Shown: positions 1 through 7,644 of the stretch, in pieces
How positions within the stretch are numbered: the stretch's first letter is position 1
Layout of the letters: each line of letters opens with the position of its first letter
Assembly (NCBI GenBank): GCA_900319625.1
Contig: ONPD01000008.1
Span: forward strand, 1 to 64,000
Origin: an uncultured Treponema sp.
GTDB taxonomy: Bacteria; Spirochaetota; Spirochaetia; Treponematales; Treponemataceae
Direction: 5' to 3'
Length of the DNA: 64,000 nt
Notes under the pieces: model-generated
What the model saw: only the letters and a program-made list of their open reading frames with translations
Told to the model about the DNA's origin: nothing
Databases searched by the model: none
Position numbers and translations under genes: made by a program

Positions 1-1
1 A

Positions 2-64
2 GATTCAGGTGTCCTTAATTATCGGACACCTGTTGAAGTTCGTAATGAAAAACTGGTAGCATAA
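2..64 (+). CDS. Possible 3' end of an upstream gene (partial)
   Basis: An open frame runs from the window edge and ends at TAA 62-64, giving only 20 residues. It cannot be assigned to a family. It is listed because it overlaps the region where the following outer membrane protein gene should begin, which suggests that gene's 5' part was lost or rearranged next to another gene. It could equally be chance. Confidence 0.2.
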   Translation, partial: DSGVLNYRTPVEVRNEKLVA

Positions 65-1191
65 AAACTGTCCAAAAAATTGGGTTCAGTTCAAATGCGA
101 CTGGGTATGTTGTCTGGCCTGAGTTTGCAAATGATTTTAATGTCTGGATTTCTCCGGAATATAATCTTTCAAACGGGGATTTTTCTCAGACTACAAAGGA
201 TAATCGCGACAGAATTATAACCTCCCAGGAATTTGAAGATAAGTTTATTTCAAAAATCGGCCTTGGGGCAGGCTTTGGCTGGCGTTTTATTTCTCTTGAA
301 GGAAAATTCGGCTGGAGTATTCCAAAATCTCTTGGAAATATTATTCAGAATGACTACAACACTGATAACCAGGATATTATTAAGGCTCATAAGGAATTTT
401 CAAACTCCCTTGATGCTGAAAACTGCGATATTGATACAAAACTCAGATTTGACATTCCTGTAATTCGGAACTGGCTGAATATTCAGCCTTATATGGGCTT
501 TAAATATAATTATTCAAAATATAGCGGAGCTTTTTCTTCCGGTCACAAGGGCTTGAATGATACTTATGATTACCGGGCATCAAAATATTCGGATAAATAT
601 GCCTGGGATATGTTTACGACTGATATCACTGACGGCAAGGATATCTGGCTGAAACGGGAACTTTTTGATTTGAGCCTTGGAACTACGGTTCACGGCACTC
701 TGTTTGACCGCTTTTTTGTGGAGGCTGATTTCGCTGTGTCGCCGGTTACCTGGCTTAATAATAAAGAATATAATGGCAGCCGCTATTACCTTGATATGAT
801 GAAGGGCTTTTTCCGCCGCTGGTCTTTTGGCGCTGCTGGTGGAGTTTATCTTGGCAAGCAGAAGGAATTTGAAATCGGCCTGAACTTCCGCTACAACATT
901 TTGAATTCAATCAGCGGTCAGAGTTATATTTCGGGTTCAGAAAATTCCGGCTTTGAAAAAGTAAAGGAAGGCACCTTCACAAGTACGAATGCTTCTTCAG
1001 GCCGTACAAGCTCAGAAACCTTCTACGGCAGCTACGGCTGGACTGAAGCTAAAAACTGGCAGGTTGGTATTTACGGAAAGTATCGCTTTACATTCGGGCC
1101 GACACACACGCCACGCGCCCGTGCTGCCCGCGAAAAGAAGGAGAAGGCTCCGAAGGTTCGCAAGGGCAAGGTTGAGGTAAGGCAGTATTAA
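46..1191 (+). pseudogene. Omptin-like outer membrane beta-barrel protein, 5' end broken
   Basis: The reading frame is open from 46 to TAA 1189-1191 and aligns along its length with the intact paralogue at 2317-3378. Shared segments include GWRFISLEGKFGWSIPK, RFDIPVIR and RYYLDMM. It has no usable start: in-frame stops lie just upstream, and no ATG, GTG or TTG with a Shine-Dalgarno (SD) sequence precedes the mature part. A signal-peptide-like stretch (GMLSGLSL) reads in frame 2 at about 107-127. It would join the mature part (ANDF) if one base were restored near 124-127, so a single-base loss is likely. The alternative is that the protein starts at the internal ATG 493. The omptin fold is inferred from similarity of the paralogue to OmpT. 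The C-terminus carries a basic tail nearly identical to the paralogue's. Confidence 0.6.
1096..1161 (+). repeat. Basic C-terminal tail cassette, copy 1
   Basis: These 66 bases encode a tail beginning GPTHTPRARAAREKKEK. They match 3283-3348 with only two differences by eye, whereas the rest of the two barrel genes is strongly diverged. The segment is more GC-rich than its surroundings. It follows what should be the last beta-strand, so the tail would lie outside the barrel. Confidence 0.75.
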
Positions 1192-1198
1192 GGGTGTG

Positions 1199-1227
1199 AA
1201 ACGCGGGGAGAGCCCGCGTTTTTTTTT
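1199..1227 (+). terminator. Rho-independent terminator
   Basis: A 9-bp stem (AAACGCGGG at 1199-1207 with CCCGCGTTT at 1213-1221) is followed by a run of T. It ends the broken barrel gene and lies just beyond the 3' end of the convergent Rpn-like gene. Confidence 0.85.
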
Positions 1228-2146
1228 AGGTGTTTGAAGGCTGTGAATTTAGAGCAGCAAGCAGCTTGTCCAACTCAACTTTCATATCCTGCGCAGCAAC
1301 TTCTGGTTTTACGCCGTATTTGTTTATAAGTAACAGGGCGTCTTCGAGGGCTTTTTGCTGCATGCCTTCTGCAATCCCTTCATTACGACCTTCTTCGCGG
1401 CGACATTTATCATAAAGTTCCTGGTCAAATTCTGTTAAACTTACTGCAGCTATCATAGCTTTATTCTCCCTGAAAAAGCCGTCAAGCAAATCCTGTGCAC
1501 ACGCCCAGTCAACTGCTTCATTGATTGCATCCTGCTTTTCCATGTCTCTAGCAAGATTCTGTTTAATCCTGTCTACATAACTTATGTAATGATATAACGG
1601 TTTGCAGTTTTTTTGAAGTGTTTTGTTGTGGTCGGCGTTTATGTTTATTACGGTGGCTGTCCACTCAAAGTCTCCGTGGTCTTCAAAATTTTCAAACGCA
1701 TCAGATAGATGGAGTTTGCTTACATCCTCTTTATGATGTGTTTTTGGACCGTTGTAAAAAACGAAGTAACGTGGAGCAGGAATCTTTATCAGACCAGTTC
1801 CGTATAAGTCTTTTTGAATTTTCGTAATGTGAATCTGATAAAGCTGTGAAAAATAGAAAAGACCACGGAGCGGCATGTTAGGATTGTAAGTTGATTGCTG
1901 TTCAACCAGATTCATTTGTGAATCAACCAGAAATGACAGGTCATTTTTCATGGTGATGTAGAGTACGTTTTCAATTGTCGTAAGCTCAATGTCGTCAGGG
2001 TCTGTGTGATTTTTGCCGCTCAAAGCATTATAAAGTTCCAGCCGCCACCTTTTGCTTCTTTCATCTTCCTTTCCAAAAATCATTCTGAAAAGTTTGTCTT
2101 TGTACTTTGTTTCAATTTCCTTAACAATTTCGTTTTCTGCGTTCAT
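1226..2146 (-). CDS. Rpn-family PD-(D/E)XK nuclease/transposase-like protein, copy 1
   Basis: This 306-residue protein resembles the Rpn/PDDEXK_2 family (recombination-promoting nuclease or putative transposase). The N-terminal part has the usual KYKDKLFR opening and a nuclease core around residues 85-105 with D...D then E-x-Q-S (DLSFLVD ... NLVEQQS), followed by NPNMPLRGL. A charged C-terminal region ends in a helical segment common in the family. A paralogue lies at 3448-4368, and both sit tail-to-tail with an omptin-like gene. No terminal inverted repeats or target duplications were seen, so it is not an insertion sequence by itself. The function of these long Rpn-like proteins in spirochaetes is unclear. 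The family call is fairly sure; DNase activity is inferred from the family. Confidence 0.8.
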   Translation of the reverse strand: MNAENEIVKEIETKYKDKLFRMIFGKEDERSKRWRLELYNALSGKNHTDPDDIELTTIENVLYITMKNDLSFLVDSQMNLVEQQSTYNPNMPLRGLFYFSQLYQIHITKIQKDLYGTGLIKIPAPRYFVFYNGPKTHHKEDVSKLHLSDAFENFEDHGDFEWTATVININADHNKTLQKNCKPLYHYISYVDRIKQNLARDMEKQDAINEAVDWACAQDLLDGFFRENKAMIAAVSLTEFDQELYDKCRREEGRNEGIAEGMQQKALEDALLLINKYGVKPEVAAQDMKVELDKLLAALNSQPSNT

Positions 2147-2184
2147 AAATTACCTCTTTTTAACCGTTTTTTGTTGATAAAATT

Positions 2185-2256
2185 CTCCATAGTTAAAATA
2201 GGCAAAAAAATGCGAATTCCGGCAATGTTTTGAGAAAAAAACATAAAAAAACTTTA
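2185..2256 (-). promoter_or_regulatory. Upstream region of Rpn-like copy 1, repeated at copy 2
   Basis: This AT-rich segment is closely matched at 4391-4463 upstream of the second Rpn-like gene. On the minus strand it reads ATTGCCGGAATT (2226-2215), then a T-rich spacer and TATTTTAAC. TTGCCG and TATTTT could be -35 and -10 boxes about 19 bases apart. The 12-mer also occurs upstream of recQ (55594-55605). Confidence 0.45.
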
Positions 2257-2316
2257 TTTTTTGTAAATTGAAGAAATAATCCTCTTGTACCAACAATATA
2301 AAATGGAGGCATTTTA

Positions 2317-3378
2317 ATGAAAAAAATTAAAAAATGGATAATTGCAGGTATTTTATCTGCTTTGAGTTTATCTGCTGTGAATGCAAATGATTTTTTTGTT
2401 TCTGTGGCACCGCTTTATAGTTTTGAAAACGGCAATGTAAATGAATATATATATAGAAGTAATGATTCAAAAATTTCCGAATTTTTGTGGGACAGAAAAG
2501 CCCTTTCTTATTTAGGATTTAATGTACAGGGGGGCTGGCGTTTCATAAATCTTGATGCAAGTTGTGTCTGGGGAATCCCTAAAGCTTCAGGTGAAATGGA
2601 AAATTCATCATGGGACTGCAGCTATAATCCTTTCATAAAGAATAAGTATTTTGAGTATGAAAATAAACTTGAAGATTATTTTGACCTCGATACTCGTGTG
2701 AAGTTTGATATTCCGGTAATTCGCGGCTGGTTTAATGTGCGTCCATACGTAGGTTTTGGATTGACACGCTATACGATGTATGCTGATAACAGTTGGGGCG
2801 GACAGGGTGTCAGCGAAAATTATGCATGGAATGACAAGAATAATCAGGCAAGAAGTTATTCAAAAGGACAGCTTCATAATGATATTCGTTTTACTCGTGA
2901 GATTTACGATATATTCTGTGGAGTTGATTTGAGGGGAACGTTTTTTGACCGTGTGACACTTGATTTAGGTGCGAATGTGTCACCTTTTATTTGGATTAAC
3001 GCATTGCAGCATAATTACCTTCAGAACGGACGTTATTATCTTGATATGATGCACGGATTTTTCCGCTCATGGAACTTTGAAGGAACTGTTGAAGCAAAAA
3101 TCTGGCAGGGACTTTCTGCTGGTGTAGGGGTAAATTACAGCCTGCTGAATCTTGTAACGGGTGATGCTTATTCTTCTGATAAATCAGACAGCGGCTTTGA
3201 AAAGAATACTGACGGTACTTACTGCGGTTGTGAAGCCTCAAGCTGGAAAGTAACTTTGTTTGCCCGCTACCGCTTTGATTTTGGTCCGACACACACGCCA
3301 CGCGCCCGCGCTGCCCGCGAAAAGAAGGAGAAGGCTCCGAAGGTTCGCGACGGTAAGGTGAATGTGAAGGTGTATTAA
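2317..3378 (+). CDS. Omptin-like outer membrane beta-barrel protein
   Basis: This 353-residue secreted protein starts at ATG 2317 with SD TGGAGG. It has a signal peptide (residues 1-23, cleavage near AVNA-ND) and alternating aromatic/polar strands typical of outer membrane barrels. By memory alignment it resembles OmpT: NEYIYRSNDSKISEFLW matches the omptin strand-1/loop region, and GEMENSSW aligns with the OmpT catalytic loop that carries Asp83 and Asp85. Those two aspartates appear as N and S here. The Asp-His pair region reads LQH, so proteolytic activity is doubtful. The C-terminus (FDFGP) is followed by a basic tail, PTHTPRARAAREKKEK and beyond, unusual for a barrel. An SD, own promoter region and downstream hairpin suggest a single-gene unit. 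It could also be assigned only as a generic Treponema surface barrel. Confidence 0.6.
   Translation: MKKIKKWIIAGILSALSLSAVNANDFFVSVAPLYSFENGNVNEYIYRSNDSKISEFLWDRKALSYLGFNVQGGWRFINLDASCVWGIPKASGEMENSSWDCSYNPFIKNKYFEYENKLEDYFDLDTRVKFDIPVIRGWFNVRPYVGFGLTRYTMYADNSWGGQGVSENYAWNDKNNQARSYSKGQLHNDIRFTREIYDIFCGVDLRGTFFDRVTLDLGANVSPFIWINALQHNYLQNGRYYLDMMHGFFRSWNFEGTVEAKIWQGLSAGVGVNYSLLNLVTGDAYSSDKSDSGFEKNTDGTYCGCEASSWKVTLFARYRFDFGPTHTPRARAAREKKEKAPKVRDGKVNVKVY
3283..3348 (+). repeat. Basic C-terminal tail cassette, copy 2
   Basis: This is the second copy of the 66-base segment described at 1096-1161, with two mismatches by eye. Both copies sit at the same relative place at the 3' ends of omptin-like genes. 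Confidence 0.75.
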
Positions 3379-3400
3379 GGGGAAAGTCTGAATTAGGGGG

Positions 3401-3431
3401 AAAAGGCTGGCGTGGAGGCCAGCTTTTTTTA
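3401..3431 (+). terminator. Terminator between convergent barrel and Rpn-like genes
   Basis: The stem GCTGGC (3406-3411) pairs with GCCAGC (3418-3423), can be extended by A-T pairs, and is followed by T7. It lies between the + strand barrel gene and the - strand Rpn-like gene. Confidence 0.8.
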
Positions 3432-3447
3432 TGTCCTAAGGAGTTTT

Positions 3448-4368
3448 CTAAGCCTGGGCAGGCTGGGGGTGCAGTTTCAGAGCCTCGAGGACTTTGTCTA
3501 AGGGTGCGCCCATATCAGCAGCGGCTTCTTCCGGGGTGAAATTATGTTTCTTTATGAGCTTAACGGCATTTTCAATGGCTTTTTCTTGTGAAGCTTCTTC
3601 GCGAATTGTTTTTTCGTATTTTTCCTTATCAACTTCGGCTAACATAATACCTATAATATCCCATTTCTGTTCTTCGAATAAGCCGTCCAGAAGCTTGCCA
3701 TTAATTGCATCATCAACAGCAGCTTCTACAGCTTTATCCCTATCCTGTCCGCCTTTTATTCTCTTACGGACATTAGCAACGAAACTACTATAATCATACA
3801 ACGCTTTGCATTTTTTTTGAAGTGCAGGATTGTGATCTGCGTTCACGTTTAGAACTGTTGCTGTCCATTCGAATTCTCCTTCTGTTGTCGGCTTTTCAAA
3901 GGCATCTGATAGACGATATTTTATGACATCCTCCTGATTCCTTTCCCCGTTGTAAAAAACAACAAATTTTGGTGCAGGAATTTTTAACAGAGTACTGCCG
4001 TAAATCGATTTTTCATGATCTGCGATATGAGACTGATATAATCTTGCAAAATACATCAGGCCCCGAAGAGGCATATTCGGATTCACTGTAGACTGATGTT
4101 CGAAAAGATTCAGCTCATCATCGATTAAGAATGAAAGGTCATCTTTCATCGTCAGAAAGAGCGCGTTTTGAATCGTTGTGATTTTTAAATCATTGATATC
4201 AGTGTAGTTTGAATCATTCAGTGCATTATAAAGTGACAGAAGCCAGCGCTTGCTTCTGTCATCTTCTCCCTTAAAGATGTAGCGGAAGAGCGTATCTTTG
4301 TAATCGCGCTTTGCTTTTTCTTCAATGTCTGTTGATTCTGGACCTGGTAATGTTTTTGTTTCTGCCAT
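3448..4368 (-). CDS. Rpn-family PD-(D/E)XK nuclease/transposase-like protein, copy 2
   Basis: This 306-residue protein has the same length as, and is collinear with, the protein at 1226-2146. It keeps KYKDTLFRYIF, the core DLSFLID ... NLFEHQST and NPNMPLRGL, so the PD-(D/E)XK core residues look intact. The C-terminal region (from about residue 200) is the most diverged part between the copies. It converges on the omptin-like gene at 2317-3378 with a terminator between them. The two barrel/Rpn pairs therefore form a tandem duplication of a two-gene module. Function is not known; nuclease chemistry is inferred from the family. Confidence 0.8.
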   Translation of the reverse strand: MAETKTLPGPESTDIEEKAKRDYKDTLFRYIFKGEDDRSKRWLLSLYNALNDSNYTDINDLKITTIQNALFLTMKDDLSFLIDDELNLFEHQSTVNPNMPLRGLMYFARLYQSHIADHEKSIYGSTLLKIPAPKFVVFYNGERNQEDVIKYRLSDAFEKPTTEGEFEWTATVLNVNADHNPALQKKCKALYDYSSFVANVRKRIKGGQDRDKAVEAAVDDAINGKLLDGLFEEQKWDIIGIMLAEVDKEKYEKTIREEASQEKAIENAVKLIKKHNFTPEEAAADMGAPLDKVLEALKLHPQPAQA

Positions 4369-4390
4369 ATAAATACCTCAAAAGTTCTAA

Positions 4391-4463
4391 ATTTTCTCTC
4401 CACCGTTAAAATAGACAAAAAAGTGCAAATTCCGGCAATGTTCTGGAAAAAAAGTTAAAAAAA
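4391..4463 (-). promoter_or_regulatory. Upstream region of Rpn-like copy 2, matching copy 1
   Basis: This is the counterpart of 2185-2256: CTCC then GTTAAAATAG, CAAAAAA, TGC, and AATTCCGGCAAT at 4428-4439. Conservation of an upstream non-coding stretch in both modules points to either recent duplication or a kept regulatory site. Confidence 0.45.
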
Positions 4464-4496
4464 TAACGCCGGTAAGTTTGAAGGCTTACCGGCGTT
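4453..4496 (-). terminator. Strong terminator of the secreted-protein gene
   Basis: A 12-bp perfect stem (AACGCCGGTAAG at 4465-4476 with CTTACCGGCGTT at 4485-4496) has an A-rich stretch on its left, which is a T tail on the minus strand. It lies just downstream of the minus-strand gene ending at 4519. Confidence 0.85.
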
Positions 4497-4518
4497 GGTG
4501 AATTAAATTGTTAGTATT

Positions 4519-5277
4519 TTACTCTTCGTAAACGTCTTTTTCTGGGGTTGGGGCTGAGTACTCATCTTTTTCCTGGATGATTTTGTTCTGCCAGCCTGCG
4601 ATTTTTGCATCGTATTCGGCCTGAAGGACATCAAGCTGGTCCTGAGAGAGTTTTTCGGCAAAATCTTTTGCCTGGGCCCGGGTAAAGTACATGGTTACTG
4701 TAGGGAAGTCTTTTACAGTGTAAGTTCCCTGATTTTTTGCTTCATCCTTTGCACCTTTTACAGAGATTACAAAATATGGAGATTTTTTTTCAAAACGGTA
4801 GCCGGCCTTAAATGTTGTGTTTGATTCGTGATTCATCATTATTTTTACTGTGCCATATTCAGCCAGACATTTTCCGCTGCCGTACATTTTTGTTGATTTG
4901 TTGTTGTTATGAATGAGGCGTTTGTTTTCAAAATCTTTAATATACGAATCTACTGCACGGATGATAAGCTCGCGTTCTGATTCTGAAAATACAAAATTAA
5001 AGAACATTGTCTGGAAGTAAGTTGAAACTCCGGCTTTTTTTGATACCGGGTTATAAATCATTGTTGACTGGCGTTCCTTCTGCTGCTGGAAAACATTGTT
5101 GGTCTGAAGTTCTATATCGTCATATTCAACATATTTCTGTTTTCCCAAAAAGAGTTCCTTCCAGAATCCGACCTGTTCGCCGTTTGCGTCAATTTTTGGT
5201 TTTGCAAATAGAACTGATGTTGTGCTAATGCTGATTAGTGCTGCTGCTAAAATTGCGATTTTTAATGTTTTTTTCAT
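4519..5277 (-). CDS. Secreted protein of unknown function
   Basis: This 252-residue protein starts at ATG 5277. An in-frame GTG at 5289 lies inside the SD (GTGGAG), so the ATG is preferred. A signal peptide (MKKTLKIAILAAALISIS, cleavage near LFA-KP) has no lipobox cysteine, so it should be periplasmic or secreted. The mature part is hydrophilic with a charged C-terminus rich in E, D and K. No family was recognised. It has its own upstream -10-like box and a strong terminator, so it is probably monocistronic. Confidence 0.75.
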   Translation of the reverse strand: MKKTLKIAILAAALISISTTSVLFAKPKIDANGEQVGFWKELFLGKQKYVEYDDIELQTNNVFQQQKERQSTMIYNPVSKKAGVSTYFQTMFFNFVFSESERELIIRAVDSYIKDFENKRLIHNNNKSTKMYGSGKCLAEYGTVKIMMNHESNTTFKAGYRFEKKSPYFVISVKGAKDEAKNQGTYTVKDFPTVTMYFTRAQAKDFAEKLSQDQLDVLQAEYDAKIAGWQNKIIQEKDEYSAPTPEKDVYEE

Positions 5278-5333
5278 TTTTATCTCCACTTGTTTTATAT
5301 TTAAAACTTTTTTCTGATTGAAACGTTACTGAA

Positions 5334-5339
5334 ATTATA
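5334..5339 (-). promoter_or_regulatory. Putative -10 box (TATAAT) for the secreted-protein gene
   Basis: On the minus strand TATAAT sits about 57 bases upstream of ATG 5277. No convincing -35 hexamer was seen at the usual spacing. Confidence 0.4.
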
Positions 5340-5371
5340 GCAGAAAGTGAAATAAAAGTCTTTTGGCCTGA

Positions 5372-6877
5372 TTAAAATTCCGGCGGGCAGACAAAGTGCA
5401 TCGGGCTGCCGGTAATGGGGTGGGTGAAGGTGATTTCGGCGGCGTGGAGCATGAGGCGCTGTCCGGGGAGGCAGGTGCCGTAGAGGGTGTCGCCTATAAT
5501 CGGGAGGTGGAAGCCGTGCTGGTCGCTGGAATGCAGGCGAAGCTGGTGGGTGCGGCCGGTCTGAGGCATAAAGAGGATTCTTGTGGCCTTGCGGCTGCTG
5601 CCGTCTGGAGCCCGGTATGTGACTAGGCCAAGATTCTGCCAGTCTGTGATTCCAAGCTTTCCGAATTCTTCGTCGTAAATCTGATGAGGGCGGTTGTCGG
5701 GGTCAAGGCGGAATTTCAATTCTATACGGCCGGATTTTTCGCCGTGCTTTGGTGCCGCATCTCCGTCTGCCTTTTCTAAAACGCCGTCCAGCAGGGCAAT
5801 GTATTTTTTGTGAACTTCCTTTGCTTCAAACTGGCGGTTGAGCTCGCGGTGGGCTTCTTTTGTAAAGGCCAGAATCATGATGCCCGAGGTTTCCATATCC
5901 AGGCGGTGAACGGCCGGCTGATTGAGCTGGTTTGTAAATGGAAAGAGGGCCTTCATGCGGGATTCTATGCAGTCCTGTTTGTCCGGGGTGCGGCCTGGAA
6001 CCGAAAGAAGGCCTGACTGCTTGTTTACAACAAGTATTGAGTCGTCGCGGTAGAGGATTTCAAGACCCAGAATTGATGGCAGAATATAGCCGCAGCGTTC
6101 GTCGCAGGGAGGATATGAAGTGCCGCGTTTTTTATTGGGGCTGTCCTTGCCGTAAAAAACTTCGTCCATACTGACTGGAATAAGGCCGTGTTCAAAGGCG
6201 TAGGAAAGCAGCTTTGGTGCGCAGCAGTCGCCGGTGCCGGTTGGAGGAAGTCGGCCACCGTGTAAGGCAATTATTTCATTTAAGGTGATTTTCATGCCGT
6301 CAAAGCGGGTAAAGGTGTAGAGGTCGAAAACTTTCTGCAGGGATGCTGTGGTCAGGGAACTGCGTTGAAGTTTCAGGGCTTCCCGGGATGCGGTAGGTGC
6401 CCCCTGCTCGCTGGCAGTGTCCCCACCCTCGGCCAGTGCATTTATTCGCGCTGTCAGTTCGTGGATGGCGGCGTCGTTGGCGGCCAGGGCGGCTTCTATC
6501 TGGGAAGGGGAGGCTAGCGGGGGAACGACGATTTGCGATTGGGAAGGCTGTGGAAGTTCCAGCTGCATGCTGATCCCGCTGACCGCGTGGAGAAAGACGA
6601 GCTTTTGATTCTGCGCAAGGGGGAAGGTGGAGAGAGGTGCGGGCGCCTGATTCCCATTTTCTGGTGGGCAATCTGGTGCAGGAATTGCGGCTTTGTCCGT
6701 GCCGCCCGCACCGAGTTCATTTTTAATACAAATCAGGGTCCCCAGCATTATGCCGTGGCCCTTGCGTTCTTCGCTTTCCTTTGTAAGCTGAAGGAGTTTT
6801 GCTTCTCCCTTTTCCAGGAGCGAAATCAATTCAAGATTTTTCTGATGAGCCTGCTCGCAGGGAAAGGGAGGAAACAT
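5372..6877 (-). CDS. RluA-family RNA pseudouridine synthase with long N-terminal extension
   Basis: This 501-residue protein modifies uridine to pseudouridine in rRNA or tRNA. The C-terminal catalytic domain begins near residue 280 (YRDDSILVVNKQSGLLSVPGR) and carries HRLDMETSG with catalytic Asp at about 327, then TGRTHQLR and GDTLYG. The N-terminal half (about 280 residues) has a Glu/Ala-rich, probably helical segment and a module with GTGDCCAPKLL and PPCDERCG. This module is also seen in long RluA-like proteins of gamma-proteobacteria such as Vibrio, from memory. Its four cysteines could bind metal. The start is 3 bases after the rpiA stop, so the two are co-transcribed. The exact RNA target cannot be read from sequence. 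Confidence 0.85.
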   Translation of the reverse strand: MFPPFPCEQAHQKNLELISLLEKGEAKLLQLTKESEERKGHGIMLGTLICIKNELGAGGTDKAAIPAPDCPPENGNQAPAPLSTFPLAQNQKLVFLHAVSGISMQLELPQPSQSQIVVPPLASPSQIEAALAANDAAIHELTARINALAEGGDTASEQGAPTASREALKLQRSSLTTASLQKVFDLYTFTRFDGMKITLNEIIALHGGRLPPTGTGDCCAPKLLSYAFEHGLIPVSMDEVFYGKDSPNKKRGTSYPPCDERCGYILPSILGLEILYRDDSILVVNKQSGLLSVPGRTPDKQDCIESRMKALFPFTNQLNQPAVHRLDMETSGIMILAFTKEAHRELNRQFEAKEVHKKYIALLDGVLEKADGDAAPKHGEKSGRIELKFRLDPDNRPHQIYDEEFGKLGITDWQNLGLVTYRAPDGSSRKATRILFMPQTGRTHQLRLHSSDQHGFHLPIIGDTLYGTCLPGQRLMLHAAEITFTHPITGSPMHFVCPPEF

Positions 6878-6880
6878 TAT

Positions 6881-7603
6881 TTAGTCCAGATTTCTGATTT
6901 CTACTTTGCCGTCGTCAGTTCCGAGGAAAACGATTGTTTTTTTCTTGCTGAAAAGACCAACTTCTACAACGCCTGTAAATGAGTTGATTTTGTCTTCCAT
7001 GGCTGGAACGTCAATGGGTTTTTCCCATGTACAGTCGAGAATCCAGTTGTTGTTGTCTGTGATTACAGGACCGCATTTGCGAACGCCTTCACGGAGGACT
7101 GGTTTTGCGCCTGTTGCTTCAAGCTCGCGTGTAACACTTGCACGGGCTTCAGGAATAATTTCTACAGGAACCGGGAATTTTGTTCCGATTGTATCTACGC
7201 GTTTTGTTGAGTCTGCAACGACTACAAAGATTTTTGAGTTGTATTCTACCAGCTTTTCGCGGACGTGAGCTGCTCCGCCGCCTTTAATCAGGTTGCAGTC
7301 AGGATCTACTTCGTCGGCGCCGTCAAAAGTAAGGTCGAGCTGGCCGTTGATTGCCGGGTGGTTCATAGAGAAAACCGGAATTCCGTATTCAAGGCAGGCA
7401 TTCTGAGCCTGAAAGCTTGTAACAACTGCTTTTACGTCCTTGATGTCGCCTTTTTTCAGGTGCTCTGCAAGGCGTGTGATTGCCGGCATTGCGGTAGAAC
7501 CTGTTCCAAGTCCGATTTTCATGCCGCTGAAAATCAATCCTTTTTCAATAAGGGTGTCGATAGCTGTGTTTGCAACCATTACCTTCTGTTCGCTCTGTGT
7601 CAT
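6881..7603 (-). CDS. rpiA: Ribose-5-phosphate isomerase A
   Basis: This 240-residue cytosolic enzyme interconverts ribose 5-phosphate and ribulose 5-phosphate in the pentose phosphate pathway. Family motifs are GLGTGSTA (phosphate loop), DGADEVD (with catalytic Asp) and KGGGAAHVREKLVE. Its length matches RpiA. The ATG is preceded by AAGGAG. It lies 41 bases after aroDE and immediately before the pseudouridine synthase gene on the same strand. Confidence 0.95.
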   Translation of the reverse strand: MTQSEQKVMVANTAIDTLIEKGLIFSGMKIGLGTGSTAMPAITRLAEHLKKGDIKDVKAVVTSFQAQNACLEYGIPVFSMNHPAINGQLDLTFDGADEVDPDCNLIKGGGAAHVREKLVEYNSKIFVVVADSTKRVDTIGTKFPVPVEIIPEARASVTRELEATGAKPVLREGVRKCGPVITDNNNWILDCTWEKPIDVPAMEDKINSFTGVVEVGLFSKKKTIVFLGTDDGKVEIRNLD

Positions 7604-7644
7604 TTTATGCTCCTTTTTAGTGCTTCTGTGCTCCTGTGCCGGTG

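Noticed and set aside
2..31. Hairpin AGGTGTCC/GGACACCT at the left edge as a terminator
   Set aside because: No T run follows on either strand, and it lies inside a possible open reading frame.
1226..4368. Rpn-like genes as insertion sequences
   Set aside because: No terminal inverted repeats or target-site duplications bracket either gene, and the repeated unit includes the barrel gene.
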